From: Parachlorella kessleri
Taxonomy: Eukaryota > Chlorophyta > Trebouxiophyceae > Chlorellales > Chlorellaceae
Direction: 5' to 3'
DNA: 55,379 bases
Assembly (NCBI GenBank): GCA_001598975.1
Contig: BBXU01002782.1
Coordinates: forward strand, 1-55,379
In this document: in pieces, positions 11,290 to 23,800 of the stretch
Layout of the letters: the number at the start of each line of letters is the position of its first letter
How positions within the stretch are numbered: position 1 is the first letter of the stretch
Translations under genes and position numbers: made by a program
The notes under the pieces: generated by a model
What the model saw: the letters and a program-made list of their open reading frames with translations, nothing else
What the model was told of the DNA's origin: nothing
Database searches by the model: none

Positions 11290-13058
11290 ATGTTGAAGCT
11301 AGTGGACATCAAACATGGCGCTCCAGCTTCACCTCACAGCCCCCACGCACGCCACCACACCAAGTGAGCCGCGCTGTGATCTGAAAACTGTTGTGCCGCT
11401 CTCTTACAAGTTCAGGCTTAACGTGCTCTACCGGACCCCCGTGACGTCCTGAACCTGTGTGGGCTTGCAGATGTGCAGAGGAGCTGAGACTGCAGAAAGG
11501 TGAAGGCGACACACTTCCCTTTGTCTTGGGCACCCTGAAAGCAAGACTGTTGGTCAGGGCAGCACTGGCCTGGCATCCTGGCAGTAGCTGCACTGTGTCT
11601 TTGGTCGATAAGCTGGGCAGAGCTTTGCTGGTCGTATCACGCTAGACACGCAGCTGAATGTGGTGGTAGCACACATGTATGTTGCCGTTGTGGCTGCCAA
11701 TATGGCAAGTACTGGCCAATGCAGATCTGAGTGAACTGGAGCTGCCCCCGCCCATCCAGCTGGCGTTCCCAAACGGCAAGGACCACCTGCAGAGCTTCAC
11801 CATCACCTTCAGGCCAGGTAGGCTAGCCAGACTGACTCTTGCGAGGTGATATTTGGATAGTAGAAGGACTGGGTGCAGTGAAGTCATGCAGTAGTCTTGC
11901 GTGGGCCACAGTGCCATGATTCCAAGTAACCTGCATCAGGGAAGCTGTCGCATGGGACCTGCTCGTCGCTTGTCTTTGGTACAGATGAGGGGCCCTACCA
12001 GGGAGGCGCTTTCCTCTTTGCCTTCTCCATTCCCGAGTCCTACCCCCATGACCCGCCGCGAGTGCAATGCCTTACAAAGGCAAGTCTTGGTGGCTAAGGC
12101 CACAACTGGCACAAGATCCAATCACTACTGATGAGGCGGTTCGGGCAAAGTCTGTACCAGCCAGTGTCACTCTCCTGGCCATCTCGAGTCGACCTTGACC
12201 TGCAGAATTGTAGTGGTTTTTTAGGAGGATGCATGCAATCTTGGGAATGCCATCTTGGGAAGCCTTACCCCCGCCAGCAAGACTGTAGCAGGCACGTCGG
12301 CTGACGTCCACACATACAGCCTTTCAAACAATGTGCCTGCCATTCGGTTCAAATATCACTTTATGAAGCGGTGCAAGGAATGTCCTGCTGACCTGCGACA
12401 CTGCCAACAATAGACGGCTCGTCCTGCATGACGTTCTGCATGGTGCCTCGGCAGGTGTTCCACCCAAGCATGGACAGCGAGGGGCATGTGGACCTCAGCA
12501 CCCTCTGTGAGGACTGGAAGCCAGAGAACACCATAAAAACAGTCGTCTTTGGCCTCAACCGGCTGTTCCTGCTGCCGCACACAGGTGCTGATGTTCCTGC
12601 CTCAAGGCTTTTCGGTGCTGTGCCTCGGAATCTGTGCTTGTGCCTTGCATTGAAAAGAGCACGGACGAGATCTGTGTGGGTTTTTTTGGGCAGCAGCAGA
12701 GCTTGAGTGCAGGGACTGTGAGGGCAAAGGGCAGTGTGTTGGCCGGCAGAAGCGCCTGCATGCAGTACTGAGTTGGCAAGTAATAAGTAGGTACGAGTCA
12801 TCTGGGTCACTGGGTCCTAAGCCACATAGATGTTTCTAGCCCAAACCTTGTGATCGCCACGGCCTTTATGTTGCAGAGGACCCTTTGAATCACCATGCAG
12901 CCGAAATGCTGGCCCAGGATCCCGCTGGATTCCAGGCGTTGGTGCAGCAAAGCGTACACAGCGGAGCCACCATTGGTGGGCAGTGGTTCCCTCCCGCCAC
13001 AGGGGATCGAACCATCGCCCCTAAGGCAGGCTTGGGTGAGGCTCAATCTCCCCGATGA
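11290..13058 (+). CDS. UBC12/UBE2M-like (NEDD8 E2) protein lacking the catalytic cysteine
   Basis: By overall sequence this is a homologue of the NEDD8-conjugating E2 UBC12 (RCE1 in plants). Six exons: 11290-11363, 11471-11499, 11725-11817, 11985-12079, 12455-12584, 12877-13058; 603 nt, 200 residues, all phases consistent. Family features: N-terminal MLKLVDIKHG, EELRLQKDLSELELP, DEGPYQGGAFLFAFSIP, YPHDPPRVQC, EDWKP, EDPLNHHAAEML. At the active site UBC12 proteins have an HPN motif and then the catalytic cysteine in EGNVCLNILREDWKP; here the sequence is HPSMDSEGHVDLSTLCEDWK. So HPN is HPS (residues 100-102) and the cysteine position is Asp110. A cysteine occurs five residues on (C115), outside the normal position. 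I infer a catalytically inactive E2 variant, or an enzyme with a moved cysteine. Intron 4 (12080-12454) has a GC donor (AAAG/GCAAGT). A (CA)(GA) microsatellite follows the stop codon. Reading frames are intact, so it is not an obvious pseudogene. Confidence 0.9.
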
Positions 13059-14245
13059 TTTCTACCTAGAGTCTCTCACTGTAATGCTCGCACGAAAAGG
13101 CCTGGATACGAGCTGGAGTCTGCGGCGCGCACACACACAGAGAGAGAGAGAGAGAGAGACAGCGGGGTCAGAGAGATGTGTGATATCGTGGTAGGTGTTT
13201 TGCTGCTTGTACAGTATGCCGATGACTAAGTGCGAGAGTGGCTTCCTTGCAACGCCCGGTGGTCTGTTGTATAGGAGATTCGTTTCGTTCTGAGGGTGAA
13301 GAGTCAGTTGTGCTTTTGTTGCCTGCACCGGCTGCTGCCTTTTTGTATGTGTCACCCAGCTTCTGGAGGCCAGGTTGTGGCCCTCTTAGTTGCTCCTTTC
13401 GTGACACCGTGAACTCCCTGCCTTGTGCTCCTACTGAAATGTACTTGCCTTGTGGTGCAACGCTCGAGAAGGGCTCCTCCGGCCCCCATGGATGTTTTCT
13501 GGAATCATGTGCTGCTGACGATGGCGGGGAGTCTTGTTGGAGCCCCTAATGGTAGAGTTTGTGCGTTTTACCATGCTACAGGGGCAGGATCGTATTTCTC
13601 ATCCGCATCTTCGTTCATGGGTAAGTGTCTTGAGCCCTCAAGCCGCTCAGTGCCTGCAGAGAGGCTGCATCCAAATCCACTTTGTGAATTGGTACCTTCC
13701 TGCTGTACTTGGCTTTGTACGAAGCGTTCTTTTACATGGCAGCCTCTTGTGGCGTGGCTAGATATGCTAATGTGGACATCATGATTGTGTCGCGTGTTCT
13801 ATCGCACCTGAATGGCTGGAAAACGGAGGTGGTCGACAGGTCTTTGGTTAGTGAAATATACAAGGCTTGAGTGACATCAAGGCATGATCCATGGTACACC
13901 CGGAGCATCCCCTGCATGCCGCCGTTAAGATACAGGCCATTATAACTTTGGAGACTGCAGTAGCTTGCATACCTACACCCAAAAGAAGGCGAACCGATCC
14001 CCGGTCAAGCTGCATGTTGCACAGAGCGATGCTTTTAAGGGGTGGGTATTGACATTCTGACATGAACTTGTGAGACAGAAGAATGCAGGGGTTCCTAAGC
14101 AAAGATACAGACCTGTCCAAGGCTTAGTCAGGGTTACGCATGTCGACATAATCTAAGCTCTTAACAAGTTGCTCGCAAACGAATTTAAATGCGATTCACA
14201 TCTAGATAATTTTAGACGCTAGTACTCGTGGGTCAAGGCGCTTGC
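13059..14245. other. Intergenic region with (CA)n(GA)n microsatellite
   Basis: 3' UTR of the UBC12-like gene and promoter of the ERA gene, same strand. At 13129-13159 a CA run passes into about nine GA units. Nothing else recognisable; open frames here show no family motifs. Confidence 0.5.
13129..13159. repeat. Compound microsatellite (CA)n(GA)n
   Basis: Perfect dinucleotide runs, CA then GA, about 70 bp after the UBC12-like stop codon, so probably in its 3' UTR. Confidence 0.9.
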
Positions 14246-17040
14246 ATGATGGCACCAATGGCCACCTCGCAGCAGAGCATTCCACTCCGTTGCCTACGAT
14301 TACCACTAATTTCTGGAATATATAGACATTCTAACAATCGGCTGCCCAGTTTAGCTGCCTGGGCGAAGGCAAAGAAGGGCGCCCGCAGTGATGCCACCGA
14401 ACTTAGTAGAGCAGAGGCGCCTTCCTCCGTTGTGGCGCCAAATGAGGACGATGGTGACGACATGCAATATGGCAAGGACCCGCCCGGCCACAGAGCAGGT
14501 ACACCCCAACCTGGAATGTGCCACCCGGGAGACCTGACAAGCTGGCCCTGCAACAAGACTGTGAAACAATTATACCTAGCATCGCTAGCTTACTGGAGAA
14601 AGGCTATATGTTAGCAATGGGAGTAACTGGGTCTTGGCTTGGTGCTTGGTGGATACCTCAGTAGTACCCCACCATGAGTAGCTTAGCTGTCCACCGGTGC
14701 CACTTGGTTGTCTGGGTTTGCGGATCGCACCTTGGTCAAACCAAACCAAACTGCCCCCCTTGCCCTGCGTTTCTTGCAATATCGCATGCGAGGCAACACT
14801 TCAGACTACAGCTCGACCTTCGCTGCTCCCTTATCTGCCCCAGGCTTCGTGGCCATCATTGGGCGGCCCAACGCCGGCAAAAGCACACTGCTCAATGCCC
14901 TGCTGGGCCAGCAGCTGTCCATCGTGACACAAAAGGCGCAGACCACGCGGCACAAGATCCTGGGGATCTTGTCAGCCCCGGGATACCAGGCAGTGTTCCT
15001 TGACACGCCAGGGATCATAGAGGTATGGGGCTGCGGGAGCTGTGCACAAGCAAGGATTGGTAGCCGCAGTGGCTACAGAACCTTCTCGAGCGCAGAGCAT
15101 GCTAACCAGCAAAGAAGGCACGTGGGGAGGAGGTGTGCTACCTGCCTCAGTCTGAGTCGCCTTCTGCTCGCCCCCCTCCCCACCGGGTGCAGGACAAGCG
15201 CAACCCCCTGGAAGAGCGCATGATGAAGAGTGTCCAGGAGTCCCTGCGTGAAGCTGATGCTGTGCTGGCCGTGGTGGATGCCGCAGCACGACCGCAAGCG
15301 GACCTCGCAATGCTGCAGCCGGGCACCGAGTGGTCGGGGCCCCCCATGACAGTGGTGAGTCTTGTGCTGTGTTTGACTATATTAACCAAAGGGTTGTGTG
15401 TCGCAACGAAGCCGGGGTGTTGTAGCTTGGTTGGTATTCTGAGCCGGCCGTGGTTCATGCAGCGGCAGTTTTACAGATGGGCCTTGCCCTGCAACCAAGT
15501 GCAGGGTGCTCACGCCAGCCCAGTGCATGGGTGACTTCCGGCCAGCCCATAGTGCTGGCCTGTCATGACTTCACAGCAATGAGAGCTACCATACAGGGCT
15601 GGGCTTATAGGGAGAGTGGACTGGGACCCGTTTCTCGTCAAGTCGGTACTTTTGCGCTGGCACGCTGTCACAAGGGCCCCCTTGTGTGCGTGTGGTCTTG
15701 TCCAACCATGGGGCGCCCCCACTTGTGCCCATGCCATGCAGCTGCTGAATAAAATGGACCTCTTAAGCCCTGAACAACGGGGTGCGCTGGAAGCCTGGTT
15801 TGCTGCCAACTGTACCGCCGAGCGCACGATCCCCATTTCAGCGCTCAACGCCACCAACACAGCAGCGGTGGTGGACTGGGTCGTGTCAAAGCTGCCCGAG
15901 GGGCCCTCCATGTACCCCAAGGTAAGCGGGGCGTCTGGGGTTTCTGCCAGGGGGCCCGGCAAGGAGTGTATTTAATGGTACTACTGAAAGGGTCGATGCG
16001 CGTCGGGGGAGTAGTTGTCTGCCTAGGGCTCAAGCATGCGCATGATATCCCAAATGGAAAGGGAGGGACTGGGACCTGCTGAGTTTTGGTCCATGCGCCA
16101 GCCACCTATGTCACTGCCTGTGTGCGCCTCGTGGGCTCGTCTGGCTTGTACCACGCGCGCTGAGCCTTGTTGGCTGCTGCCCTAGGTGTTTTGTGCCCCT
16201 CCTTGCAGGAATACATTGCGGAGGCCAACACAAGGTTTTTTGTGTCGGAGATCATCCGGCGGCATATCTTCCTGCAGGCAGGTCCCTGCTTACCCGGGCA
16301 AGCACCAGTCTCTCGGCGTCGAGTCTCATGGACGCCATGTCCTGCCTTTTTGGTTGTCGGTGGTTGTTTGCCTGCCCACCTGCGTGCTAAGCGTAATCCC
16401 TCAGTGTACTGAAGCTTGTTGGCCGGCTGTTCAAATATGGGCTGGCTAACCCCAATCGTCCATCCTCGTACATTCTGACGTAGCTTCCTTGCTCCAATCT
16501 GCTCCGCATGCTGCAGTATCAGCAGGAGATACCATACAGCTGCGCAGTGGAGGTGGTGGACTATAAAGAGCGGGGGAAGACCAGCAAGGACTTTATAGAG
16601 GTTAGTCATACACCTACGTGAGCTAGGTGTGCCCAATGACATGCCGCCGCTGTACTAGCAATTCTCCCAATGGCTGGCCCGCTTGTCAGCATGCTTTCCT
16701 CCAGGTCCCCCACCTCCCGTGATCCTGCCTGTGCATGTAAGGGAGCAAGCCAAGCCCACATTCCACTGGCCACTCTTTCCGGGCTTGCCTGACTCTTCTT
16801 TTGGACATCCCCATCGTAGCTACCGTGCTTGCCTGCACGCAGGCACACATCATAGTGGAGTTTGACCGCCAGCGAGGCATACTGCTGGGCGCCGGCGGGG
16901 CCGCCATCAAGGCGCTGGCGGTAGCAGCCCGGGAAGAGATTGAGGGGTTTGTGGGCAAGCCCGTGTTCCTGCAGCTGTCTGTCAAGGTGCAGAAACGCTG
17001 GCGCAAGGACCCGGCACTGTTGGAGCGGCTGGGGTACTGA
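14246..17040 (+). CDS. ERA: ERA-type GTPase with KH domain, probably organellar
   Basis: ERA GTPases bind small-subunit rRNA and help ribosome assembly; in algae and plants they act in plastid or mitochondrion. Seven exons: 14246-14498, 14844-15022, 15193-15354, 15742-15921, 16209-16277, 16517-16600, 16843-17040; 1125 nt, 374 residues. The first about 80 residues are Ser/Arg/Ala-rich, fitting a transit peptide, then [20 protein letters not shown] (P-loop, about 91-98), QTTRHKI (G2 region), DTPG (138-141), NKMD (201-204), SAL (232-234). The KH domain follows [13 protein letters not shown] and ends with [18 protein letters not shown]; its loop reads GAGG (325-328) where bacterial ERA usually has GKGG. 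The ATG at 14246 is chosen; an in-frame GTG 18 nt upstream is not needed. Intron 16278-16516 has a GC donor. Target organelle is inference; the plant-like sequence ([16 protein letters not shown]) leans to plastid. Confidence 0.94.
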
Positions 17041-17850
17041 GGAACAACAGGCTAATGGAGATTCCCTGAGCCAGTCTAGCCTTAGCTAGCAGCATGCTCA
17101 CATCTGACCATGCTGCCGTGAATGCCACAACCACAAGCGGTGTCCTGAGCTTGTGTTTGTAAAGGTTGCATAAGGCCTGGTAAAGGACTCAGTGCTAGAT
17201 CCACTAAACTGGGTTACCGACTACAGGCGGTTGAGACGGATTGCTGCCATATTAAGCTGTTGGTTACAAGTCACTGATAACGAGGCAGGGGCACCTGGAA
17301 TTGCGTTTTATGTGAGGTCGATGGCAGTCACCTTCCACGGTTTCCTTGCATCATGTCGCAGCAGCAAACAGCGCTATACTAACTTGCCAGCAACTCAAAG
17401 ACTGGGTGCTCATAGGTCGACCTGGTGGGTGGCCATATGAAGCCCAGGGAAACAACCCTTGCGCCCACGGTGAAGCTAATCCTCCAGTCGGCGGTTGCTT
17501 ACAGATCAAAGAATGACAGTATTGGTTCGATAAGGCAGCCACACAAATGCGGCTGCACCACCGCATGTGGGAAGCAAGACGGAAGAACATACATATAAGG
17601 TGTACATGATGATGATGAAAGGAGCAAGAATGTCAGCGTGAAAAAGACCTGCCTAACTACAAACGGCACCTAGCAATGGCGTGCCGCCTTGAAGAACCTG
17701 CCTGCCTACCCTACCTGATACCAGCTGAACTTGCACTACCACAACATCACAAACGCACAAAGCAGCCGCTGGAGTTCCAGTCTCTCGTTCCACTACAGCC
17801 GCAGCACGAAGTTTCAACAGTCAGACTGCCCCATGCTTGCTGCTGCTGCA
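17041..17850. other. Convergent 3' region between ERA and HERC-like genes
   Basis: Both neighbouring genes end here from opposite sides. Contains the ERA TGTAA candidate and, for the minus-strand gene, TTACA on the plus strand at 17499-17503. No gene seen. Confidence 0.5.
17158..17162 (+). terminator. Candidate poly(A) signal TGTAA for ERA
   Basis: TGTAA 118 nt after the ERA stop codon, the motif used by chlorophyte mRNAs (established for the group). A five-base motif occurs by chance, so this is only a candidate. Confidence 0.4.
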
Positions 17851-20800
17851 TCACTCCAGGCCAAACCCTTCGCTATTCAGAATGGCAAGCCGGAGCCGCT
17901 CTGCCAGCTTCTCCTTGGACCGGTATGATGGCAATAGCAGGGTGTTGAAGCTGCACCACAAAAAGCAACCCAAGGTCAGAGCAGCTCTTCATTAGAATGC
18001 TGATGATGCCGCTGGATACCATGCAGGTTTGCAGTGACTGACTAAAATAATCATACAATACTTAAGTACATTGGTACGAGTACAGATGTGATTGGAGTTG
18101 CTTATACCGATGTACAATGCAGGCTGCTGGTATCTTAACCCACCATGTGTGGCTGGTGGGCAGCTTGCTCGAGTCCGCGCCATCTCGCTGCAGAGAGCAG
18201 GACATCGGGTGTTTCGGCTTGCTGGGCGCCACAGAAGCATTCGTGCTGGCACCATGAATAACCTCAGGGCATGAGATTGCCACATCTCCGAGCGGATTCC
18301 ACCTGTCACTTACAAGCCAAGCACCAATGCAGGACTGCTCCATCGCGCAACCACAACCTGTCAGCACAAAGAAGCCAAGCGGCAGCACTACCTCCCCCCC
18401 CATTGATGTAGTACTAGACCCTGCAGCATCGTCGACACCCCCCATCCAGTTCCGCAGATCACTACGAAAGCGGAGTGGAGGCTTGCGGCACTGGCCCCAC
18501 CTGGATAATGCAGCGCAGGTTGGAGAGCCCCCCGATGGGTGCCCTGTCTGAGCCGGTGAAGAACTTGAGGAACAGCTTACGCTCCTCGTGCTGGAACTCG
18601 GTGATCACCTGCCACAGCCACTGCACCACCTGCAGCAGAAGAAGTGGCACAGGCACAACACTACAGTCGCGCTTGCGCCAAGGCTTGCAGCCGGATCTGT
18701 CTCCTTGGGGCGTCATATAACTGCAAGCCGCTGCCTCTGTAGGTAACCTTCTTCGAATGTCCTGGTAATGTAAATGGAGTGCGAAGTCCGCCCACCACAG
18801 TGCAATTTACCAACACCACGGTCTCACCCTGTGCTCCGCATGGTAACCGCCCTCGTAACGTGCACTCTTCTGCAGCGACTCAAAGTCCAGGTAGGGGTTG
18901 CCGCAAACCAGCCGCTCCAGCTCTGTTGCACTGAACAGCTGCAGCGCCGGGCCGCCACAAAGCATGAGAAAACCCTTGGCGAAGGCCTCAAACTGCAGCA
19001 GGGTGCGGCAAACACACAAGAACTTATATACAGGGAATGAGCCCTCATGGACAAGCGCAAACAGCAGGCATGTCCAGTGGTTTCACCCAACCAACGACCT
19101 ACAAGTTGTGGTTGGCAGACGCCCAATGTGCTGCTGTCATCCGCCTATATCAGCTGCCTGGGCCTAGCCTGGGTGCTTGATCCGCGACTCCCAGTCCACA
19201 CATTACCCACCTGCTTGTGCACCGAGCGGTTGAGCCAGAAGTCCACATAAAGCTCCACAAACTCCCTCCTGTTCTCTTCTGTCACCGGTTGCTCGTCACC
19301 GCCAGGCAGCAGCGGCACCGTCTTGTTCTCGCCATAAGCCGGCACCTCCACAGTAAAGGTTTGGCAGAAGACATCTTCTACACTGCCAGGGCCTTCATAC
19401 TGCAACAGCTGCCGCAGTGACCTGCATGAGAAGAGCAAGACATCAAGTATATTCATCACCTCAGAATCGCGTTTTAACCAGAAACCGCCATCCCTGCCAC
19501 TAATCAGATCATCTAGTTTTCAACTACCGTTCCCCACATGACAGCGAGCTGCCTATAGCACCACCCATGCGCATTCCGGGCACCGCAGCCACCGCACCTG
19601 CCCAACATTGGTTGCATGTCCTCCAGGTCGCGCAGCTTGAGGTCTTGCCCCAGTATCTTGCGGTACAGTGCCAGCGGCAGCGGGAAGTCCAGCAGCACTC
19701 CATTATAAATGGCGAGGCCCACCACCAATCCCAGCAGCAAGAACTCTGTCTCCGACTCCAAGGAGGTAGGGTTGAACCAGTATGTGCGCGACTCCTATTG
19801 GCACAGGGGACCAAATTGGGCAAGGCGTTAGCTGAGGTGCAGTTAGTGGAATGCTAAAAGCAAATCCACACTTTATGCTGTCGCTTGTAAGCTGGCGCAT
19901 GATGGGTCAGCTGCTGACGCCACTGCAAATAGCACCATGGCTAGCCATCCATTCTGAAACCCCCTCATACAAAAACAACTACGCAGATCACACCAAGACA
20001 CACCTAGACAACGTACAGTCACGCACCGGCTGGTAGATGAGCATGCCATAGTCTGGACAGAGCAGCTCAGTCACCAGCAGCTGGAAGAACTCCTTCTTCA
20101 CGCCACCTGCAGAAAATCACATTGCCCAGCTTTGCGCATGCAACCTGATGCCAGCAACTTGCCCACATACCACGAGCCACTCATTGTAACAGTTAGATTT
20201 CAACTGCTCTTCCTGTGCCACTCGACAGGTGCACCATGGTAACTTACCTGCATCTATGCCATCCTCTCCAATGAAATGCACCCGCAGCGGCTTGAACAAA
20301 TCCTTGGGTTTCTGCCTAGCTATCTCGTCTAGCGCATCCTGCAGCGCTCAAAAGAGTGCAGATGGTAAAGCAATGGAAGTGAAAATGGCAATAAGGATTC
20401 TGGCAAGGCTGGTAAGCTGACAGTTAGGCTTTTCGAAATGCAGTCGACAGGTCCAGCAAGAGACGGCCTTACAAGAAACGCAGGTCTACCTGTCGACATA
20501 GCATTGACTGCTCCCAGCCAGCATTGATGGCACTCACCATGTTAAAAAATCACTAGCTTACCTCTAGGAGGTGGTTCCGCCTAACACGCACTATGCACAT
20601 GTCTGGGTGGTGGGCAGGGAAGCCGCTCTCCTCGGGGGCTGGCAGCCCCACAGAACCTTGCTTCCAAAGCCCAGTGCCCGCCTGCTCGCTAGTGCCGTTC
20701 ATCTGCCGCGACACCATGCGTCGCTCGTCATCCTGCGCATTTGTAGCTTGAGCAGCGACTTAGTGAGGCTGCTGGGCACATGTCACCAAAACGAAGGCAC

Positions 20801-23800
20801 TTGGTAGCACTTTCATCATTTTCAGCTAACCTTGTTGTTACTGCGAAGAGGACCCCCCATGGCAAGGGGGCTCACCTGAATGTTGCTGCCAGACGATGGC
20901 GAGGAGCCTTCATTTGTCCTGAGAGAGTTGAAAAGCCAGCGCAGCCCTCCCTGCCGGTCTCGCCGCCTGCCGCTGCTGCCCATCCCGGACCCTCCCCGCC
21001 CTGGCTCGCCAGCATTCCGCAGCATGGCCGCCACTTTAGCCTTCTCATTCGGTACCACACAGTCGTCTTGTGTTGGGCCGCGGTTGCTACCATTGGCCTG
21101 TTCAAGCCTTGACTGTGCGACTGTCTGCAACAGGACAAGGCAGACATCATATGTCACAGTCCTGCTTCGCTTTGGACCAGTTCGCATTCTCAACGCCGGG
21201 CACATGCCACATGCCAGCCTGCACATCCCCCATGCCATACACAAGACCTCAGCCAATCAGCCGCCTCCCCGGCAAACAGCATCCCTTCCAACAAAAGCTA
21301 ATACGGTATAGAGGCTCCAATTTGCAAGCACGACGAAACAACGAGTTACCTACATAATTGCGGGAAAGACAGGCCGAGATTCCCACCTGATCCATCTGTA
21401 TGCGGGCCTCCGTGTGCAGCAGTTTGCTCTTAGCACGAGGGTTGAGCAGGAAGGGGTACGAGCAGAAGGAGAATGGGCCGTCAGTACCGGCAGCATGCTG
21501 CGGCATGTCATGCGTCTGCCGCCAGGCCACATAGTGGTCCAGAACATCCAACTTCTCACTGCAAAATAATATGCTACAATAGTCACTTTTATTGTCTGAA
21601 ACAAGCTTCTTCTCAAATAAGGTATTACAGGGCACGCTTGCAACCGGTATTGTGATATTGGGGTAACAGATTTGTAGAGTAAGCGACCATATCGTATCGA
21701 GTTTTCTAGGCAACAGTACCTTGCCAACCTCACCTGATGAGCTCATTATAGAAGGCATCAGGTGGCAGCTGCCTACCAATCTGGTTGGCCTCCTCCACCT
21801 TGGCCAGCACCTGCAACAAGAAGACCACTGGATGACCCGCTCGTTGCTAACTCCACATACAAATGAGCAAGCAAATGAACCCCTCGCTTCTTACATGCTA
21901 ATGCAATCAGAAACCGAACTGAAACTTGATACAGGCGTCCACAACCGCACCCTTGCCAGCCAGAAGCATGACTGGTCCTGCCCAGCAGTCAGGGAACCAA
22001 CACTGCCCCAACAGCGATGCACTTCTCTGCGGACCTTTATCACGTTCATCACACTGACGGTGAGCTTCTTGGTGGCATAAAGCTCGTCCGTCAGGTACTT
22101 CTGCAGCGGTTGCACCACATGGCGCTCTAGGAGGTCGGCAGGGTATTCCGCCCACCACTTGACCAGCATCTGCAAAAGCCAGGGGGACACCATTGCGCTA
22201 TAAGAGGGCCCGTACCATCTCTCTCAAGGTACCCCTCATTACAGAAGCCGCCACCCTGGCCATTATCTAAGCGTCCTGGCGCACTGGGTAGCACAGCATC
22301 AATCCACTTAGCGCTGCATACTTCATTCCCGAGGTTGTCCCAAAAAAAAGAGTAGAGAGCAAGCAAAGACTACACAGTGAGCAGGTCTCCGAAGCGTAGT
22401 GCTAAACGAAACCAGGACAGGACACAGCAAGCCAACACCTCCAGGCTCACATGTCGCGTGGACGAGGGAGCTGCCAGCACCACATTGCAAATGCGGGGAA
22501 TGATGACATTAGCACAGCGCGAGTCGCCCAGCAGCACCGACTGCATGGCTGCCAAGAGCACCTGCACACGAAGGTAGGACTATAACACATGACATGCTTT
22601 ACACACAACATATCAGGACAAGTGCTAATGCTGTCCGTGGGTAAAGCCAGGCACGGCACTACAGACTGCCGGGGTTGCCGCTGAATCAATAAGAAATAGC
22701 AGCGCAGGCTGACGATCAATTCTCCTAACCTGCGCCCTCTCTGGTGTGCCAAGCAATTTGACATTCCGCTCCAGGTCCACTATCAGCAGGTCCAGGCCCT
22801 TCTTGAAGGCCTGGGAAGGGGGGGGGGGGGGGGGGGGGGGGGGGCACGCACGTCCATCAGTGCTGCAGGCTTCCCTATAGCAGATAAGGAGATTGAAGGG
22901 AGGGAGGGGACCATGGAGCCAACGAACCTGCAAAGGCCTCGTTGCCAAGCTCACACATGCAGAAATGCCAACAACTACATACCTGGTAGAGCACATCCTG
23001 GGTGGGCTGTGGGTCGCTGTTCTTGGGTGCTGCCCGCGGTTCCAGTGCTGCGATGGCTCGCTGCATGTCAGCCAGCAGCTGCACGTCCAGCCCAACCTGC
23101 ACGCCATCGCACAAAGGGCCGGTCTAGGTCGGCAACTGTTTGAGCAATTGACGACCCTGCCGCCCTAAGGCTCGCTCGGCGAAGGACTGCCTGCTGTACG
23201 ACTTGAAGGATGATACCTAACACCAGCCACCCGTTGATAGGGGACAAGGCCCCAGCCTACCTTATCTTTGATGCCGAATGCTGCACTGATGGCTGCAGCC
23301 GAGCTAAAAATGCGCTCCACTGCCGCTGCAATGGGGCGCACATACGCCTCCAGCTCGCAGTTAGGTGCATCCTCTGCTGCAGCCACCGCTGACTGCAACC
23401 GCTCCCAAAGCCGGGGCTGCGGCGCCTCAGGCAGCTCCTCCGCTGCCCGAGTGAGGAAGGCAGAGCAGTGCCCTGCCGCCACAATCTGTGACACGGCCGC
23501 TGGCCGCGCGCCGTGATCAAAGCCCAGACGCAGCGGCGCGGGCGCAGGAATGCAGACTGCTTCGCTCCTGCTGCCATGCCGGGGCGATGTTGCTATTATG
23601 GCCTCTGGGTCCAGCTGTGCCATGGCCAGCTGGCCAGACTCTGTGGAGCCGCATCCAAACACAGAGCCATCCTTGCAGCTGAACAGCGTGTGCTCAGCGC
23701 CGCAGGCCACCTGACAAACGCCCTTGCCGGTCAGGTCTATAACAGGCGATGGCAGGCGACTGCTGCGGAAGCTGCGAGTGCCGAGCTGGCCATGCTGCAT

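Noticed and set aside
14228..14245. Upstream in-frame GTG as start of ERA
   Set aside because: An ATG lies 18 nt downstream in the same frame, and eukaryotic GTG starts are rare.
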